From Alphaproteobacteria bacterium (lineage in GTDB: Bacteria; Pseudomonadota; Alphaproteobacteria; UBA6615): a stretch of DNA of 64,000 nt. How positions within the stretch are numbered: the stretch's first letter is position 1; each line of letters begins with the position of its first letter. The notes beneath the pieces are model-generated. The model saw only the letters and a program-made list of their open reading frames with translations. It was not told the DNA's origin and ran no database searches. Shown in pieces: positions 15,794 through 25,509 of the stretch. The position numbers and the translations under genes were made by a program. The stretch covers positions 124,001-188,000 of the forward strand of contig JAJFIX010000006.1 of NCBI GenBank assembly GCA_021774575.1. The letters run 5' to 3'.

Positions 15794-17860
15794 TTAGTCA
15801 GCAATATTTTTTTTGAGAACGGAAGCAAGCTTAGTCGGGTTGTCAATTGGTAAGGAACATATTTTGCCCCGGCAAATATAAGCGGCGGCGCCACCTATCG
15901 GCGGCCTTTTTCCGTAGGCAGGGTTGCTGGGAGAAAGACTATTGCTTGGGGGAATGATAATGCAGTCAGTATTTGGCGAGGCGAGGGCGATTTTTAATAA
16001 TTCATCGCGACGCTGGACTGCCAATACCTCTTCTGCGTCGCAGACAATTACAACCTGGACAGCGTGTTCGAGGAAGTCTGCGGCTGATATTAGTGTTGCG
16101 TGGGATGGTGGAGATCGGCGGGCGGTTTCGGCAAAAGTCTCAATTAATGATAGGGCGCTCTCCTGATACTTATTTTTCCCGGTGAAAAAGTACAAGCGGG
16201 CGAAATTTTCGGCCATCATACTAGTGCCGGAAGGGGTTGGTTGGTCGTAGGCACTGATCGGTTTCGTGATCGTGTCTTTTGTAATGCTACTTGACTGGTA
16301 ATATGATTTGGCGTTTGAGTCTTTGGCGTGGGGAGCGGAAAAATAGTCGTCGACATAGACTATCCAAACTTCAGCCTGGGCCAAGTAGGTTGGCTTTCCT
16401 GTGGTTTCATACAAAATTGTCGCCGCCCTTATCATTGCAGCGTAATCTTCGAGAAATCCATCTTGGGCACTTGGTTGAGTCTGTACTAAATGTCCGAGTT
16501 TTAAATTGGTTGGTCCGCTAGCGGCGGCAGCGGCGTATGCCTGTTCTGCGTGGTTGAGCCAGTCGTCTCGGCCAAAAGCGGCCGCGGCCCTTGTCAGGGC
16601 GGCGATCATTAACCCATTCCAGTCTACGAGTATTTTTTCATCGCGCTTTGGACGGGGTCGGGTCGCGCGGGCGGCCAATAGTTTTGTTTTTGCCGTCACA
16701 AGAGTGCGTTCGGTGTTTAAATCAGCAGGTTTGCCGCGCCGTAACCTATTTAGAATAGAGCGGGATTCCCAGTTTCCGGTAGGTGTGACGTCGTACTCTT
16801 TGGCGAAAAGGGTCGCTGTTACGCCGAGGGACTCGAGGATTTCTTCGAGGGACCAAAGATAGAAGTTGCCCTCGCCACCATCGCTGTCGGCGTCGAGAGC
16901 GGCAAAAAACCCGCCGCCTTCATGGCGTAATTCCCGGACCGCCCATGCAATTGTCTCTTCGATGCGGGTCCGATGGAGGGCGTTTTGCGTGTGCTTCCAA
17001 ATAAGGACGTAGAACTCAATTAGCTGGGCATTGTCGTAGAGCATTTTTTCGAAATGAGGTATCAGCCAAGTGCGGTCGACGGCATAACGAGCAAAACCAC
17101 CACCGAGATGGTCGTATATGCCGCCCATAGCCATTTTATCGGCCGTTAGGAGGACCAAGCGTTCGAGGTGGCTGTTTCTGGATGTCAGGCGCCAGGCGAG
17201 ACTGAGGGCCGGTACCATTGGAAATTTGGGGGGACCGTAGAAGCCGCCATCCTTGGGGTCGAATTGGCCGGTAAGGTCGTCGGCGATTGTCTCCATATCA
17301 GAATCATTTAGGCCGGAACCGGCAGTGGGCGATGAAAGTTTGCCGAGGCTATCTAATATCGCTTGGGCATGATTGTGGACGTCTTCTGGGTTGGTCAAAA
17401 GTAATTCAGAGATTTTCGAAATGAGGTCGGCAAAGCCCGGGTGGCCAGATCTGGCTTTTGGCGGAAAGTATGTGCCGCCCCAAAAAGGCTTAGTATCTGG
17501 GGTGCAAAACATGGTCAGTGGCCAGCCGCCCTGAACCCCCATGAGCGCGAGGGCTGACTGGTAGATTGCGTCGATATCTGGGCGCTCTTCTCGGTCGACC
17601 TTAATATTAATGCAATGTTGGTTTAATAGAGCTGCGATTTCTTGATTTTCAAAGCACTCTCGCGCCATAACATGGCACCAGTGGCAGGCTGAATAGCCAA
17701 TTGATAGGAGAATCGGTTTGCCACTGGTTTTGGCCTCCAAGAGGGCCTGGTCGTTCCAAGCGCGCCAGTTTACCGGATTTTTGGCGTGTTGAAGCAAGTA
17801 TGGGCTGGATTCAGTCGAAAGCTGATTTGATTCGGTTGGCTTTGTCATAAGAGTGAGCAT
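15794..17860 (-). CDS. YyaL-like thioredoxin-domain protein (DUF255 / N-acylglucosamine epimerase fold)
   Basis: A 688-residue protein of the YyaL/SSP411 family. The N-terminal DUF255 thioredoxin-like domain has the motif YSACHWCHVM with the CxxC-like CHWC, PILLSIGY and IKVDREERPDID. The long C-terminal part is an (alpha/alpha) barrel-type domain (YDHLGGGFARYAVDRTWLIPHFEKMLYDNAQLIEFY). The cellular role of this family is not established. It is on the minus strand, back to back with mnmE (12-base gap), so its promoter probably overlaps mnmE sequence. Confidence 0.9.
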   Translation of the reverse strand: MLTLMTKPTESNQLSTESSPYLLQHAKNPVNWRAWNDQALLEAKTSGKPILLSIGYSACHWCHVMARECFENQEIAALLNQHCINIKVDREERPDIDAIYQSALALMGVQGGWPLTMFCTPDTKPFWGGTYFPPKARSGHPGFADLISKISELLLTNPEDVHNHAQAILDSLGKLSSPTAGSGLNDSDMETIADDLTGQFDPKDGGFYGPPKFPMVPALSLAWRLTSRNSHLERLVLLTADKMAMGGIYDHLGGGFARYAVDRTWLIPHFEKMLYDNAQLIEFYVLIWKHTQNALHRTRIEETIAWAVRELRHEGGGFFAALDADSDGGEGNFYLWSLEEILESLGVTATLFAKEYDVTPTGNWESRSILNRLRRGKPADLNTERTLVTAKTKLLAARATRPRPKRDEKILVDWNGLMIAALTRAAAAFGRDDWLNHAEQAYAAAAASGPTNLKLGHLVQTQPSAQDGFLEDYAAMIRAATILYETTGKPTYLAQAEVWIVYVDDYFSAPHAKDSNAKSYYQSSSITKDTITKPISAYDQPTPSGTSMMAENFARLYFFTGKNKYQESALSLIETFAETARRSPPSHATLISAADFLEHAVQVVIVCDAEEVLAVQRRDELLKIALASPNTDCIIIPPSNSLSPSNPAYGKRPPIGGAAAYICRGKICSLPIDNPTKLASVLKKNIAD

Positions 17861-17872
17861 AGTCGTTGTCCC

Positions 17873-19246
17873 ATGGAAGAAAAGTATACTAGCGATGTTG
17901 CCGCGGACTCTATTTTTGCCGTGGCCTCTGGCTCGGCCGTTGGCGCGGTAACGATAATTCGCGTTTCCGGGCCGTCCAGTGCGACCTCGATTGAGGCCTT
18001 GTCACGGCGGGCGGTCAGCTCCAGCCATAATTTGGAGCTACGACGCCTGTGTGATCCGGTTTCAGGAGAGCTACTGGATATTGGATTGGTTGTATTTTTT
18101 AGGGGCCCGGATAGTTTTACTGGCGAGGACATTGCAGAATTTCAGGTGCATGGCGGGCGGGCGGTTGCCGCCGCGATTTTGTCCGCCGTGGGATCGTTGC
18201 CTGGATTGCGTCCGGCAGAGCCGGGTGAGTTTACGCGTCGAGCCTATGAGCATGGCAAACTCGATATTACGGCTGCTGAGGCGATCGGTGACCTGGTTGC
18301 AGCCGATACCGAGGCACAGCGGCGGCAGGCTCTCAGGCAGATGGAGGGTGAGCTCTCTGATATTTACGGAGGTTGGAGGGCTCAATTGCTGGAGTCTATG
18401 TCAAAAATTGAGGCCGACATCGATTTTTCTGATGAGGAGATTCCTGGTGACCTAATTGATGTTGCCGCTGATGAGGTTGCTGGCCTTGTGGGCGATATTT
18501 CTCAACACCTAGATGATGCGCGTCGGGGTGAATTGGTGCGGGACGGCGTAGACATTGCTATTTTGGGCGCGCCCAACGCGGGAAAATCTAGTTTGCTGAA
18601 CCGGTTGGCGCGCCGCGAAGCGGCAATAGTTTCCCAAATTGCCGGGACGACCAGGGACGTGATCGAGGTTCATCTTAATCTCGGCGGATACGCTGTGACC
18701 GTTGCGGATACGGCGGGATTGCGCGAATCCGGTGGAGATACTGGTCTGTTAGACGGCGCTGAACACGAGGGTATTACGCGTGCCTTGGCGCGAGCCGAGA
18801 CGGCAGATATTAGAATAGTAGTTTTTGATGTTAGCATACTCCCTGATTTGGACGAGCAGTCGGCCAATATGATTGATCGGAATAGTGTAGCTGTATTCAA
18901 CAAACGTGACTTAGAGCCGGAATTGGATCTTCCTGAACTTAATGTGCCCGTTTTTGCGGTGTCGGCGGTTTCGGGTGAAGGTGTTGACGCCTTGATGAGG
19001 CACCTGACTGAGGTTGTTTGCTCTGTAATGCCGATGGGTGACACTGCACCCCTAACCAAAATTCGCCACCGGCTCGCGCTGGAGGGTTGCGTCGCCGCAT
19101 TAATGCGCAGTCAAACAGCTAGTCTTCCCGAGTTGCGGGCGGAAGATATGCGACTGGCTTTGCAGTCCATTGGGCAGGTGACCGGTCGTATCGATATCGA
19201 AGAGGTGCTGGGTGCAATTTTTGGTGGTTTTTGTATTGGAAAATGA
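17873..19246 (+). CDS. mnmE: tRNA uridine 5-carboxymethylaminomethyl modification GTPase MnmE
   Basis: With MnmG it modifies U34 of tRNAs reading split codon boxes. The 457 residues contain an N-terminal tetrahydrofolate-binding domain (IFAVASGSAVGAVTIIRVSG, GEFTRRAYEHGKLDITAAEAIGDL), an inserted G domain with GAPNAGKSSL, TTRDV, DTAGLR and NKRD, and the conserved C-terminal CIGK. The gene is followed by mnmG after about 170 bases. Confidence 0.96.
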   Translation: MEEKYTSDVAADSIFAVASGSAVGAVTIIRVSGPSSATSIEALSRRAVSSSHNLELRRLCDPVSGELLDIGLVVFFRGPDSFTGEDIAEFQVHGGRAVAAAILSAVGSLPGLRPAEPGEFTRRAYEHGKLDITAAEAIGDLVAADTEAQRRQALRQMEGELSDIYGGWRAQLLESMSKIEADIDFSDEEIPGDLIDVAADEVAGLVGDISQHLDDARRGELVRDGVDIAILGAPNAGKSSLLNRLARREAAIVSQIAGTTRDVIEVHLNLGGYAVTVADTAGLRESGGDTGLLDGAEHEGITRALARAETADIRIVVFDVSILPDLDEQSANMIDRNSVAVFNKRDLEPELDLPELNVPVFAVSAVSGEGVDALMRHLTEVVCSVMPMGDTAPLTKIRHRLALEGCVAALMRSQTASLPELRAEDMRLALQSIGQVTGRIDIEEVLGAIFGGFCIGK

Positions 19247-19416
19247 GCCGTTCTCGGATATTGAATGGTAAGGGTAGCCTAATTCGATTTCTTTGGGTTA
19301 CGGCGGCTACCTTAGTTCATTTAACGATTGTGGCACAGTGTATTGTGTTTTAGGTCGGCAGCGTGACCCGTATTGCGAGTCTTGTCGAAGCCAGAGATTG
19401 CGTGGATAATTTTACT

Positions 19417-21312
19417 ATGAATATTTTGCAGCTCGGTGATTTAGCTGGGCACAAGTTCGATGTGGTTGTCGTTGGCGGTGGTCATGCAGGTTGTGAGGCT
19501 GCCGCAGCATCTGCTCGAGCGGGGGTCGAGACCCTTTTGCTGACCCATAAGATAAGTACAATCGGCGAGCTCTCATGCAATCCAGCCATAGGTGGCCTTG
19601 GCAAGGGACATTTGGTGCGGGAAATTGATGCTCTGGATGGGATTATGGCGCGGGCGATTGATCGGGCCGGCATACAGTTCAGAATGCTAAATCGGTCGAA
19701 GGGTCCAGCTGTTAGGGGGCCACGTGCCCAGGCTGATCGTAAACTTTATCGAAACGCGATATCTGAATTGCTCAGCGAATATGACACTTTGTCGGTTATT
19801 GAGGCTGCTGCGGAAGGGTTTTCTGTTGAATCAAGTGGTAGAATTAGTACGGTATTGCTCGACTCTGGCGAGTCTGTGCACGCTGGTGCGTTTGTTCTGA
19901 CCACGGGAACCTTTTTGCGCGGGCTCATGCACATTGGTGAGTCTAAAACACACGGCGGGCGGCACAATGCTCCGCCGGCAGTAGGATTAGCACAGGGACT
20001 CTGTGGGGCGGGGTTTCGGACTGGCCGCTTGAAGACTGGAACGCCGCCTCGATTGGATCGTCGGACCATCGATTTTTCTGGCTTGGAGGTACAGCCTGGC
20101 GATTCACCGCCGGTACCTTTCTCATTTTTGACGGATACTATTTCCGTACCCCAGGCAAATTGTCATATCACCGGGACCACCGCCGCAACTCACGCCGTAA
20201 TTCGTGAGAACATTAAACGGTCGCCTCTTTATTCCGGCCAAATTGAAGGCACCGGACCGCGGTATTGTCCGTCGATTGAGGATAAAGTGGTCCGATTTCC
20301 CGATAGGGACACTCATCAAATATTTTTGGAGCCGGAGGGGTTGGAGGACGACACAATTTATCCCAACGGCATTTCGACGTCGATGCCAGCTGATGTTCAA
20401 TTGGCAATGGTAAGGACCGTTCCCGGATTAGGGGGGGCGGAAATTATGCGTCCCGGCTATGCAGTTGAGTATGATTTTGTTGACCCCCGACAACTTGCGC
20501 CGACTCTGCAAACTCATCTTGTCCCTGGTTTGTTTTTGGCCGGGCAGATCAATGGCACCACCGGGTATGAGGAAGCGGCTGCGCAGGGCCTTGTCGCCGG
20601 TGTAAATGCGGCGATATTGGCCTCCGGAAGGGAGCCGAATTTCCTGCTTGATCGGGCGGACGCCTATATAGGAGTAATGATCGATGATTTGGTCACTCAC
20701 GGCACAACAGAGCCATACAGGATGTTTACCTCGCGGGCCGAGTTTAGACTGCTCCTGAGGGCTGATAATGCGGATCAGCGGCTAACTGGGAAGGGTATTG
20801 AGGCAGGTATTGTGTCAGCTGACCGTGAGGCTCAATTCTGCTCCAAACAGCAAGTCCTTGAGCGAGCCCGGTCACATCTCGCAGAATTATCTGCTGCCCC
20901 GAGTTTATTGGCCCGAAACGGAATTAGGGTCGCCCAGGACGGTGTGCGGCGTACGGCGATGGATTTGCTCGCCTATCCGAATATTGGATTTGAACAGCTC
21001 GCGCGCTTATGGCCGGAACTTGCGGGTTTGCCGGCGGTAATTAGAATGCAAGTTGAGGCGGATGGGCTCTATTCGGGGTATTTGGCGCGCCAACAATCTG
21101 ATGTTGAGGCATTGCGCCGGGATGAAGCGTTGATCATTCCGGCGGCATTGGATTTTTCTAATGTGGGAGGGTTATCGAATGAGGTATCGGAGAAATTGAC
21201 GCAAGCACGGCCGGCAACTCTTGGACAGGCTGCTCGGGTTTCGGGCGTTACTCCAGCGGCGTTGACGGCCCTGCTCCGTTATGTAAAACGCCGTCCAGAA
21301 GTTGCGGCTTAG
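19417..21312 (+). CDS. mnmG: tRNA uridine 5-carboxymethylaminomethyl modification enzyme MnmG
   Basis: FAD-dependent partner of MnmE. The product has 631 residues from the chosen ATG, with the FAD-binding [12 protein letters not shown], the family motif [26 protein letters not shown] split over residues 40-70, [21 protein letters not shown] and [14 protein letters not shown]. An earlier GTG at 19363 adds 18 residues not typical of the family; ATG at 19417 puts the FAD motif at the usual distance from the N-terminus, although neither has a strong Shine-Dalgarno. A parS site follows its stop by a few bases. Confidence 0.95.
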   Translation: MNILQLGDLAGHKFDVVVVGGGHAGCEAAAASARAGVETLLLTHKISTIGELSCNPAIGGLGKGHLVREIDALDGIMARAIDRAGIQFRMLNRSKGPAVRGPRAQADRKLYRNAISELLSEYDTLSVIEAAAEGFSVESSGRISTVLLDSGESVHAGAFVLTTGTFLRGLMHIGESKTHGGRHNAPPAVGLAQGLCGAGFRTGRLKTGTPPRLDRRTIDFSGLEVQPGDSPPVPFSFLTDTISVPQANCHITGTTAATHAVIRENIKRSPLYSGQIEGTGPRYCPSIEDKVVRFPDRDTHQIFLEPEGLEDDTIYPNGISTSMPADVQLAMVRTVPGLGGAEIMRPGYAVEYDFVDPRQLAPTLQTHLVPGLFLAGQINGTTGYEEAAAQGLVAGVNAAILASGREPNFLLDRADAYIGVMIDDLVTHGTTEPYRMFTSRAEFRLLLRADNADQRLTGKGIEAGIVSADREAQFCSKQQVLERARSHLAELSAAPSLLARNGIRVAQDGVRRTAMDLLAYPNIGFEQLARLWPELAGLPAVIRMQVEADGLYSGYLARQQSDVEALRRDEALIIPAALDFSNVGGLSNEVSEKLTQARPATLGQAARVSGVTPAALTALLRYVKRRPEVAA

Positions 21313-21320
21313 GTGCTAAA

Positions 21321-21336
21321 TGTTTCACGTGAAACA
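21321..21336. promoter_or_regulatory. parS: parS centromere site 1
   Basis: tgtttcacgtgaaaca is a perfect 16-bp match to the universal ParB-binding parS palindrome. It lies in the short mnmG-rsmG gap, near its own parAB genes and about 10 kb from the putative oriC. Confidence 0.95.
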
Positions 21337-21347
21337 TTGACCGTTAT

Positions 21348-22013
21348 ATGACCCCGGAAGAGTTTCGCCGCACGGCGAATGTTTCACGTGAAACAATTAT
21401 CGCGCTGGAGCGCTACCACGAGCTCATTTTGCGATGGCAGAGCAAGATGAACTTAATTGCCGAATCAACAAAGGGCGATATATGGGGGCGTCACTTCAGC
21501 GATTCCGCACAATTGGCCAAATATGCTTTGCAGGACCCGCCGAACCTACGGGGGACAAATTCGGATGCTGCACCAGGCAAAAAAATATACATGGACTTAG
21601 GTTCTGGGGCTGGCTTTCCTGGGCTGATATTGGCATTATTAGGTGCAAGACCGCTACATCTTGTGGAAGCAAATGGCCGTAAGGCTACATTTTTAGCCGA
21701 GGCGGCGCGATATATGGGTCTGGATTCTAACGATTATGTTGTCCATCCAGTTAGGGTTGATGCGTTAGACCAAGAGTTTGCGGGCCGTGCAGCAGTTGTA
21801 ACTGCGCGGGCCCTGGCAAATCTCAACCAGTTACTTGGTATGGCCGCTCCGTTGCTGGCTCCCGAAGGAATTTGCGTGTTTCCAAAGGGGCGCGCATGGC
21901 GCCAAGAATTGGCGGCGGCACAACAGAATTGGACCATGTTGATAGAGACCTTTGACAGCGAATCAGATCGGGAAGCCGCAATACTTCGCATTTCGGATCT
22001 GCACAGGAAATAA
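21348..22013 (+). CDS. rsmG: 16S rRNA (guanine527-N7)-methyltransferase RsmG
   Basis: Methylates G527 (E. coli numbering) of 16S rRNA using SAM. The 221 residues contain the family motif LRWQSKMNLIAEST, the SAM-binding DLGSGAGFPGLILA and the later VTARALANLNQLLGMAAPLL. A parS site lies inside the N-terminal coding region and gives residues NVSRETI, the classical arrangement in gidB genes near origins. It ends 5 bases before parA. Confidence 0.95.
   Translation: MTPEEFRRTANVSRETIIALERYHELILRWQSKMNLIAESTKGDIWGRHFSDSAQLAKYALQDPPNLRGTNSDAAPGKKIYMDLGSGAGFPGLILALLGARPLHLVEANGRKATFLAEAARYMGLDSNDYVVHPVRVDALDQEFAGRAAVVTARALANLNQLLGMAAPLLAPEGICVFPKGRAWRQELAAAQQNWTMLIETFDSESDREAAILRISDLHRK
21380..21395. 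promoter_or_regulatory. parS: parS centromere site 2, inside rsmG
   Basis: A second perfect parS palindrome (identical 16 bases) is embedded in the rsmG reading frame, 59 bases downstream of site 1. ParB nucleates at such sites and spreads. No third perfect copy was noticed in the window. Confidence 0.95.
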
Positions 22014-22018
22014 AACCA

Positions 22019-22888
22019 ATGAGTCCCAACGATCAAATGAATGAGTCAAGATCAAAGACAGGCCGAGGACGCATAATAGCCGTGGCAAACCAAAAGGGCG
22101 GAGTTGGTAAAACGACGACCGTTATTAATTTGGCTACGGCATTGGCAGCATGTGGGGCTACCGTACTGGTTGTTGACCTAGACCCCCAGGGGAATGCGAC
22201 AACAGGTTTTGGTTTGCCCGACGAAGCCAGAGCCAGCGGGAGTTACCAACTTTTGACCGGTTCGAAAGTCGAGCCGTGCGAGACAATTGTGCCGGGCTTG
22301 AAATTCATCCCGACTTCGGTCGACCTAGTTGGTGCTGAACTAGAGCTGGTCTCCGAAGGTCAACGTGAATACAAGCTAAAGGCCGCTCTCGAGCCCTTTC
22401 TTGTAAGATTCGACTATATATTTATCGACTGCCCACCTGCATTGGGTTTGCTCACGTTAAATGCACTAACGGCAGCGGACACGGTGATGGTGCCAATGCA
22501 GTGTGAGTTTTTTGCCCTCGAAGGGCTAAGTCATTTACTGCAAACAATTGAACGCGTTCGAGCCCATTCAAATCCCGATCTAGAAATTGAAGGCTTTGTC
22601 TTGACCATGTATGACCGCCGTAACAATTTGTGTCGGTCCGTCGAAAGCGACGTAAGGGCTCATTTTGGCGCTAAAGTTTACACCAGCGTTATACCGCGAA
22701 ATGTGAGGGTTTCGGAGGCCCCATCATTTGGTAAACCGGTCCTTCTGTACGATATAGGTTGCGCCGGTGCGCAGGCATATATCCGCCTAGCCAGCGAAAT
22801 AATGGACCTAGACAGTGTGCCGCCGCCAGTCAGTCATGGAGGCGCGACGCCAAGACAATTTTCCAGAGCAAGTGAGGCCGCAGAATGA
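22019..22888 (+). CDS. parA: Chromosome-partitioning ATPase ParA
   Basis: Walker-type ATPase that drives segregation of the ParB-parS complex. The 289 residues include the deviant Walker A QKGGVGKTT, the switch DLDPQGNATTG, Walker B FDYIFIDCPPALGLLTLNAL and the typical ARMR-like tail region NVRVSEAPSFGKP. The first 15 residues are variable, so the start may be one of two closely spaced ATGs. It overlaps parB by 4 bases. Confidence 0.96.
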   Translation: MSPNDQMNESRSKTGRGRIIAVANQKGGVGKTTTVINLATALAACGATVLVVDLDPQGNATTGFGLPDEARASGSYQLLTGSKVEPCETIVPGLKFIPTSVDLVGAELELVSEGQREYKLKAALEPFLVRFDYIFIDCPPALGLLTLNALTAADTVMVPMQCEFFALEGLSHLLQTIERVRAHSNPDLEIEGFVLTMYDRRNNLCRSVESDVRAHFGAKVYTSVIPRNVRVSEAPSFGKPVLLYDIGCAGAQAYIRLASEIMDLDSVPPPVSHGGATPRQFSRASEAAE

Positions 22889-23790
22889 GTGACGAAAGCC
22901 CAAGCCGTCTGGGGCGCGGCCTCTCCGCGCTATTACCAGGAGCGGCTGGCCAATCGACACCAAATACCGTCAGTGTCGGGACCCCCGCACCCAGCGAAGT
23001 TCGGCAGTTCGCCATATCCGATATCGAACCGAGTTCGTTGCAGCCGAGGCGCATTTTTGACGATCAGGAAATGGAATCACTGATCCGGTCAGTGGCTGAG
23101 AAGGGTGTTTTGCAGCCCATCCTCATCCGGCCGATCGATGGCGGACGTAGTAGATACGAGCTAGTTGCTGGTGAGCGCCGCTGGCGCGCAGCACAGGCAG
23201 CGCAATTGCATGAAATACCGGCCGTGGTCCGGGATCTGGATGATCAGGAAGCGCTGGAAATTGCGCTGGTCGAAAATTTGCAGCGTGACGCTTTGACCCC
23301 GCTGGAAGAAGCGCAAGGCTACCAGAGGCTCATCGACCAATTTAATCATACACAGGAAGATGTGGCGGTTGCCGTCGGAAAAAGCCGCAGCCATGTCGCT
23401 AATACCGTGCGTTTATTAGGCCTACCGAGTTCGATCAAAGCTGCCCTGGATGATGGCGACCTGACTGCGGGGCATGCGCGGGCGCTAATGGCTGCCGCTG
23501 AACCAGAAGGACTGGCAAAAACGGTAATTAAGAAGGGCCTGAATGTTCGCCAGACCGAACGATTGGTTAAAGCCGAATCTCATTCGGATTTGGGTCAGAC
23601 AAAGGGAGGCGCCCAACCGGCAGGATCCAAAAGCGCAGACATACTCGCTCTGGAGCGACGTTTATCGGATTCCCTTGGCGTGCCAGTAGATATCTCATTC
23701 GATGGAAAGGGCGGTAAACTCATGATTGATTATCGCACATTAGACAAATTAGACGATATTATTCAAAGGCTTACAGCAGAAGAAAATTAG
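22885..23790 (+). CDS. parB: Chromosome-partitioning protein ParB
   Basis: ParB is a CTP-dependent DNA clamp that loads at parS. The 301 residues start with the ParA-interacting SRLGRGLSALL motif, followed by the CTP-binding domain with LQPRRIFDD, ELVAGERRWRAAQ (GERRxR box) and IALVENLQRDALTPLEEAQGY, then the helix-turn-helix VAVAVGKSRSHVANTVRLLGLP and a C-terminal dimerisation region. The two parS sites upstream in rsmG complete the ParABS set. Confidence 0.96.
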   Translation: MSDESPSRLGRGLSALLPGAAGQSTPNTVSVGTPAPSEVRQFAISDIEPSSLQPRRIFDDQEMESLIRSVAEKGVLQPILIRPIDGGRSRYELVAGERRWRAAQAAQLHEIPAVVRDLDDQEALEIALVENLQRDALTPLEEAQGYQRLIDQFNHTQEDVAVAVGKSRSHVANTVRLLGLPSSIKAALDDGDLTAGHARALMAAAEPEGLAKTVIKKGLNVRQTERLVKAESHSDLGQTKGGAQPAGSKSADILALERRLSDSLGVPVDISFDGKGGKLMIDYRTLDKLDDIIQRLTAEEN

Positions 23791-23821
23791 AAGAATCACA
23801 TTGAGTCAAGTTCACCTTGTA

Positions 23822-24865
23822 TTATGTCCTTCTGCGCGATCGCTTGCGAGCCCGTTGGGCGATCGCCAATAGTTCACGGTGGCAGCTTGCTTCGGATGGA
23901 ATTCCTGTTGATTTCAGGCCGATCTCTGCAATGACAAGGTGACCGATAACCGCTTGTAAGTCAGATACGCCCCAAATATTGAGCTGAGCGCCAAATTGTT
24001 GCTTATGTTTCCAAAAAACAGGTGGTCGCAGGCCAGCCATGGCGCGGTCAAGGTTTGCGCCGGATTTCATCGAAGACGCGGCGCGGTATAGGCGCTGAAA
24101 ATGTATAACTACGGATCGCAACACCGATACTGGTGAGGTGCCGTCTCGCCATGCCCTGGCCGCCAGCCGCTCAAGTTGCTCCAAGTTACCTGCCGCGACA
24201 GCAAGGGCAAGTTCGCCTTGTCCCGTTTCCGCCGTTGCAACGATGCAGGTCGCAACATCTTCATAGGTCAAATTTCCACCCGGGCCAGCATACAGTGCCA
24301 ATTTGACCAGCTCACTCATACGCAATCCGTGATTTTCGGCCAATGTATGGGAGAGATACTCAACTGCCGGCCTCTCAATCGTAATGTCCTGGGCGGCCAG
24401 ATTTGCCTGAATGAACTGTGCGAGGGCGTTACCGTCCAATGGGTAGCAAGCCAAAGCTGCCGCATTCTCGGCCGTTTCGGCAAGTTTGCGCAACTTTGAC
24501 CGAGGGCTGAGTTCACCGGCCTGAACAAGAAGCATCGGCGAATGCAGTCCGACATCGCCTTCGACAAAGCGCTTAATATCGTCGGCCTGTGCGTCTACCG
24601 CATTCCTCAGCAGTACGATCCGTCGGCGTCCGGTGAGGGACTGGGCGGTAATTTCGTCCCAAAATTTTTCCGGAGAGCTCCGCAGTGTCGCCCCGTCTAC
24701 GTGCGAAACACTAAAAGGGTCAGAAATGTCATCGGTATACTTATCTGCCAGCTCAAATAGGCGAGAATCGGATAATCCGCGATCCGGCCCAAATACGACG
24801 ATTGCAAAGATCGTCTTTGGGGGAGCGGCGATAAAACTAACCGCCTTGGCCGGGGATATTTTCAT
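23822..24865 (-). CDS. holA: DNA polymerase III delta subunit
   Basis: Clamp-loader delta subunit. The 347 residues from MKISPAKAVSF show the HolA pattern: a weak RecA-like first domain (FAIVVFGPDRGLSDSRLFEL), RRIVLLRNAVDAQADDIKRF, and a C-terminal helical collar with FWKHKQQFG. A TTG at 24898 extends the frame by 11 residues without support, so ATG 24865 is preferred. Convergent with parB (31-base gap). It follows lptE, with 91 bases between. Confidence 0.9.
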   Translation of the reverse strand: MKISPAKAVSFIAAPPKTIFAIVVFGPDRGLSDSRLFELADKYTDDISDPFSVSHVDGATLRSSPEKFWDEITAQSLTGRRRIVLLRNAVDAQADDIKRFVEGDVGLHSPMLLVQAGELSPRSKLRKLAETAENAAALACYPLDGNALAQFIQANLAAQDITIERPAVEYLSHTLAENHGLRMSELVKLALYAGPGGNLTYEDVATCIVATAETGQGELALAVAAGNLEQLERLAARAWRDGTSPVSVLRSVVIHFQRLYRAASSMKSGANLDRAMAGLRPPVFWKHKQQFGAQLNIWGVSDLQAVIGHLVIAEIGLKSTGIPSEASCHRELLAIAQRARKRSRRRT

Positions 24866-24956
24866 GGATAAATTATCCTGCTGCACCTTGAGGCGCAATC
24901 AACCCAAACAATTCAACTGGACATCGCCAAATAGCACCGGCCTTACCCGGCACCCG

Positions 24957-25505
24957 TTACTCGGTGTCGGGGTGCAGACTTTGAGCATCCAAATAGGCAA
25001 TAATTTGCATTGTCAAACGGTCCGCGATGTCTCTGGCCGCCCGTTCCCGGGAGCTCACTTCGGCGGCCAACGTCGCAACCTCATTGACCGAAATTGAATG
25101 ACTATTTATTGATCGCACCCTACCGGAAAACGGCGTTTCTTCACTTTCTGTCTGGCTCAGTACGAAATCGGCATTCAGCGTAAGGCTGGCGCGGGTCGCG
25201 GTGTCGTCGCGCCGCACGGCAAGGTTTGTAATATGTTCCGTCAGAATTACGCGCAAGACATATTTTGCATGATCCGGCTTCCCGCCAGGCGTCATGCGAT
25301 CCAACAGATAGTTGCGGACCATTTGGCCTCGACGGTCGGCAATGGGTAGGATCTCGATTTGAGCCATTTCTCCGCCAGCCGCAAAATTATCGGCGCGTAG
25401 ATATACCGGGCGAAAACCGCAGGCGCTGAGGAGGAGAGCCAAAGTGAGGCAAATCGTTCCGAAGCCACCGCTGGTAAATTTCCAATCAGCCATATTGGGT
25501 CCCAT
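24957..25505 (-). CDS. lptE: LPS-assembly lipoprotein LptE
   Basis: Outer-membrane lipoprotein partner of LptD in LPS insertion. The 182-residue frame has a signal peptide ending in the lipobox LLSAC (C29), followed by the typical GFRPVY start of the mature protein, then IEILPIADRRGQMVRNYLLDRM and a Ser/Thr-rich beta-sandwich body. Met5 is an alternative start. It lies 4 bases after leuS, and the leuS-lptE-holA order is widely conserved in Alphaproteobacteria. Confidence 0.9.
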   Translation of the reverse strand: MGPNMADWKFTSGGFGTICLTLALLLSACGFRPVYLRADNFAAGGEMAQIEILPIADRRGQMVRNYLLDRMTPGGKPDHAKYVLRVILTEHITNLAVRRDDTATRASLTLNADFVLSQTESEETPFSGRVRSINSHSISVNEVATLAAEVSSRERAARDIADRLTMQIIAYLDAQSLHPDTE

Positions 25506-25509
25506 CGAC

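Noticed and set aside
19247-19416. Inverted repeat ggtagcc...ggctacc between mnmE and mnmG as a terminator
   Set aside because: The stem is short with a loop of about 25 bases and no T run; it is not convincing as a terminator or attenuator.
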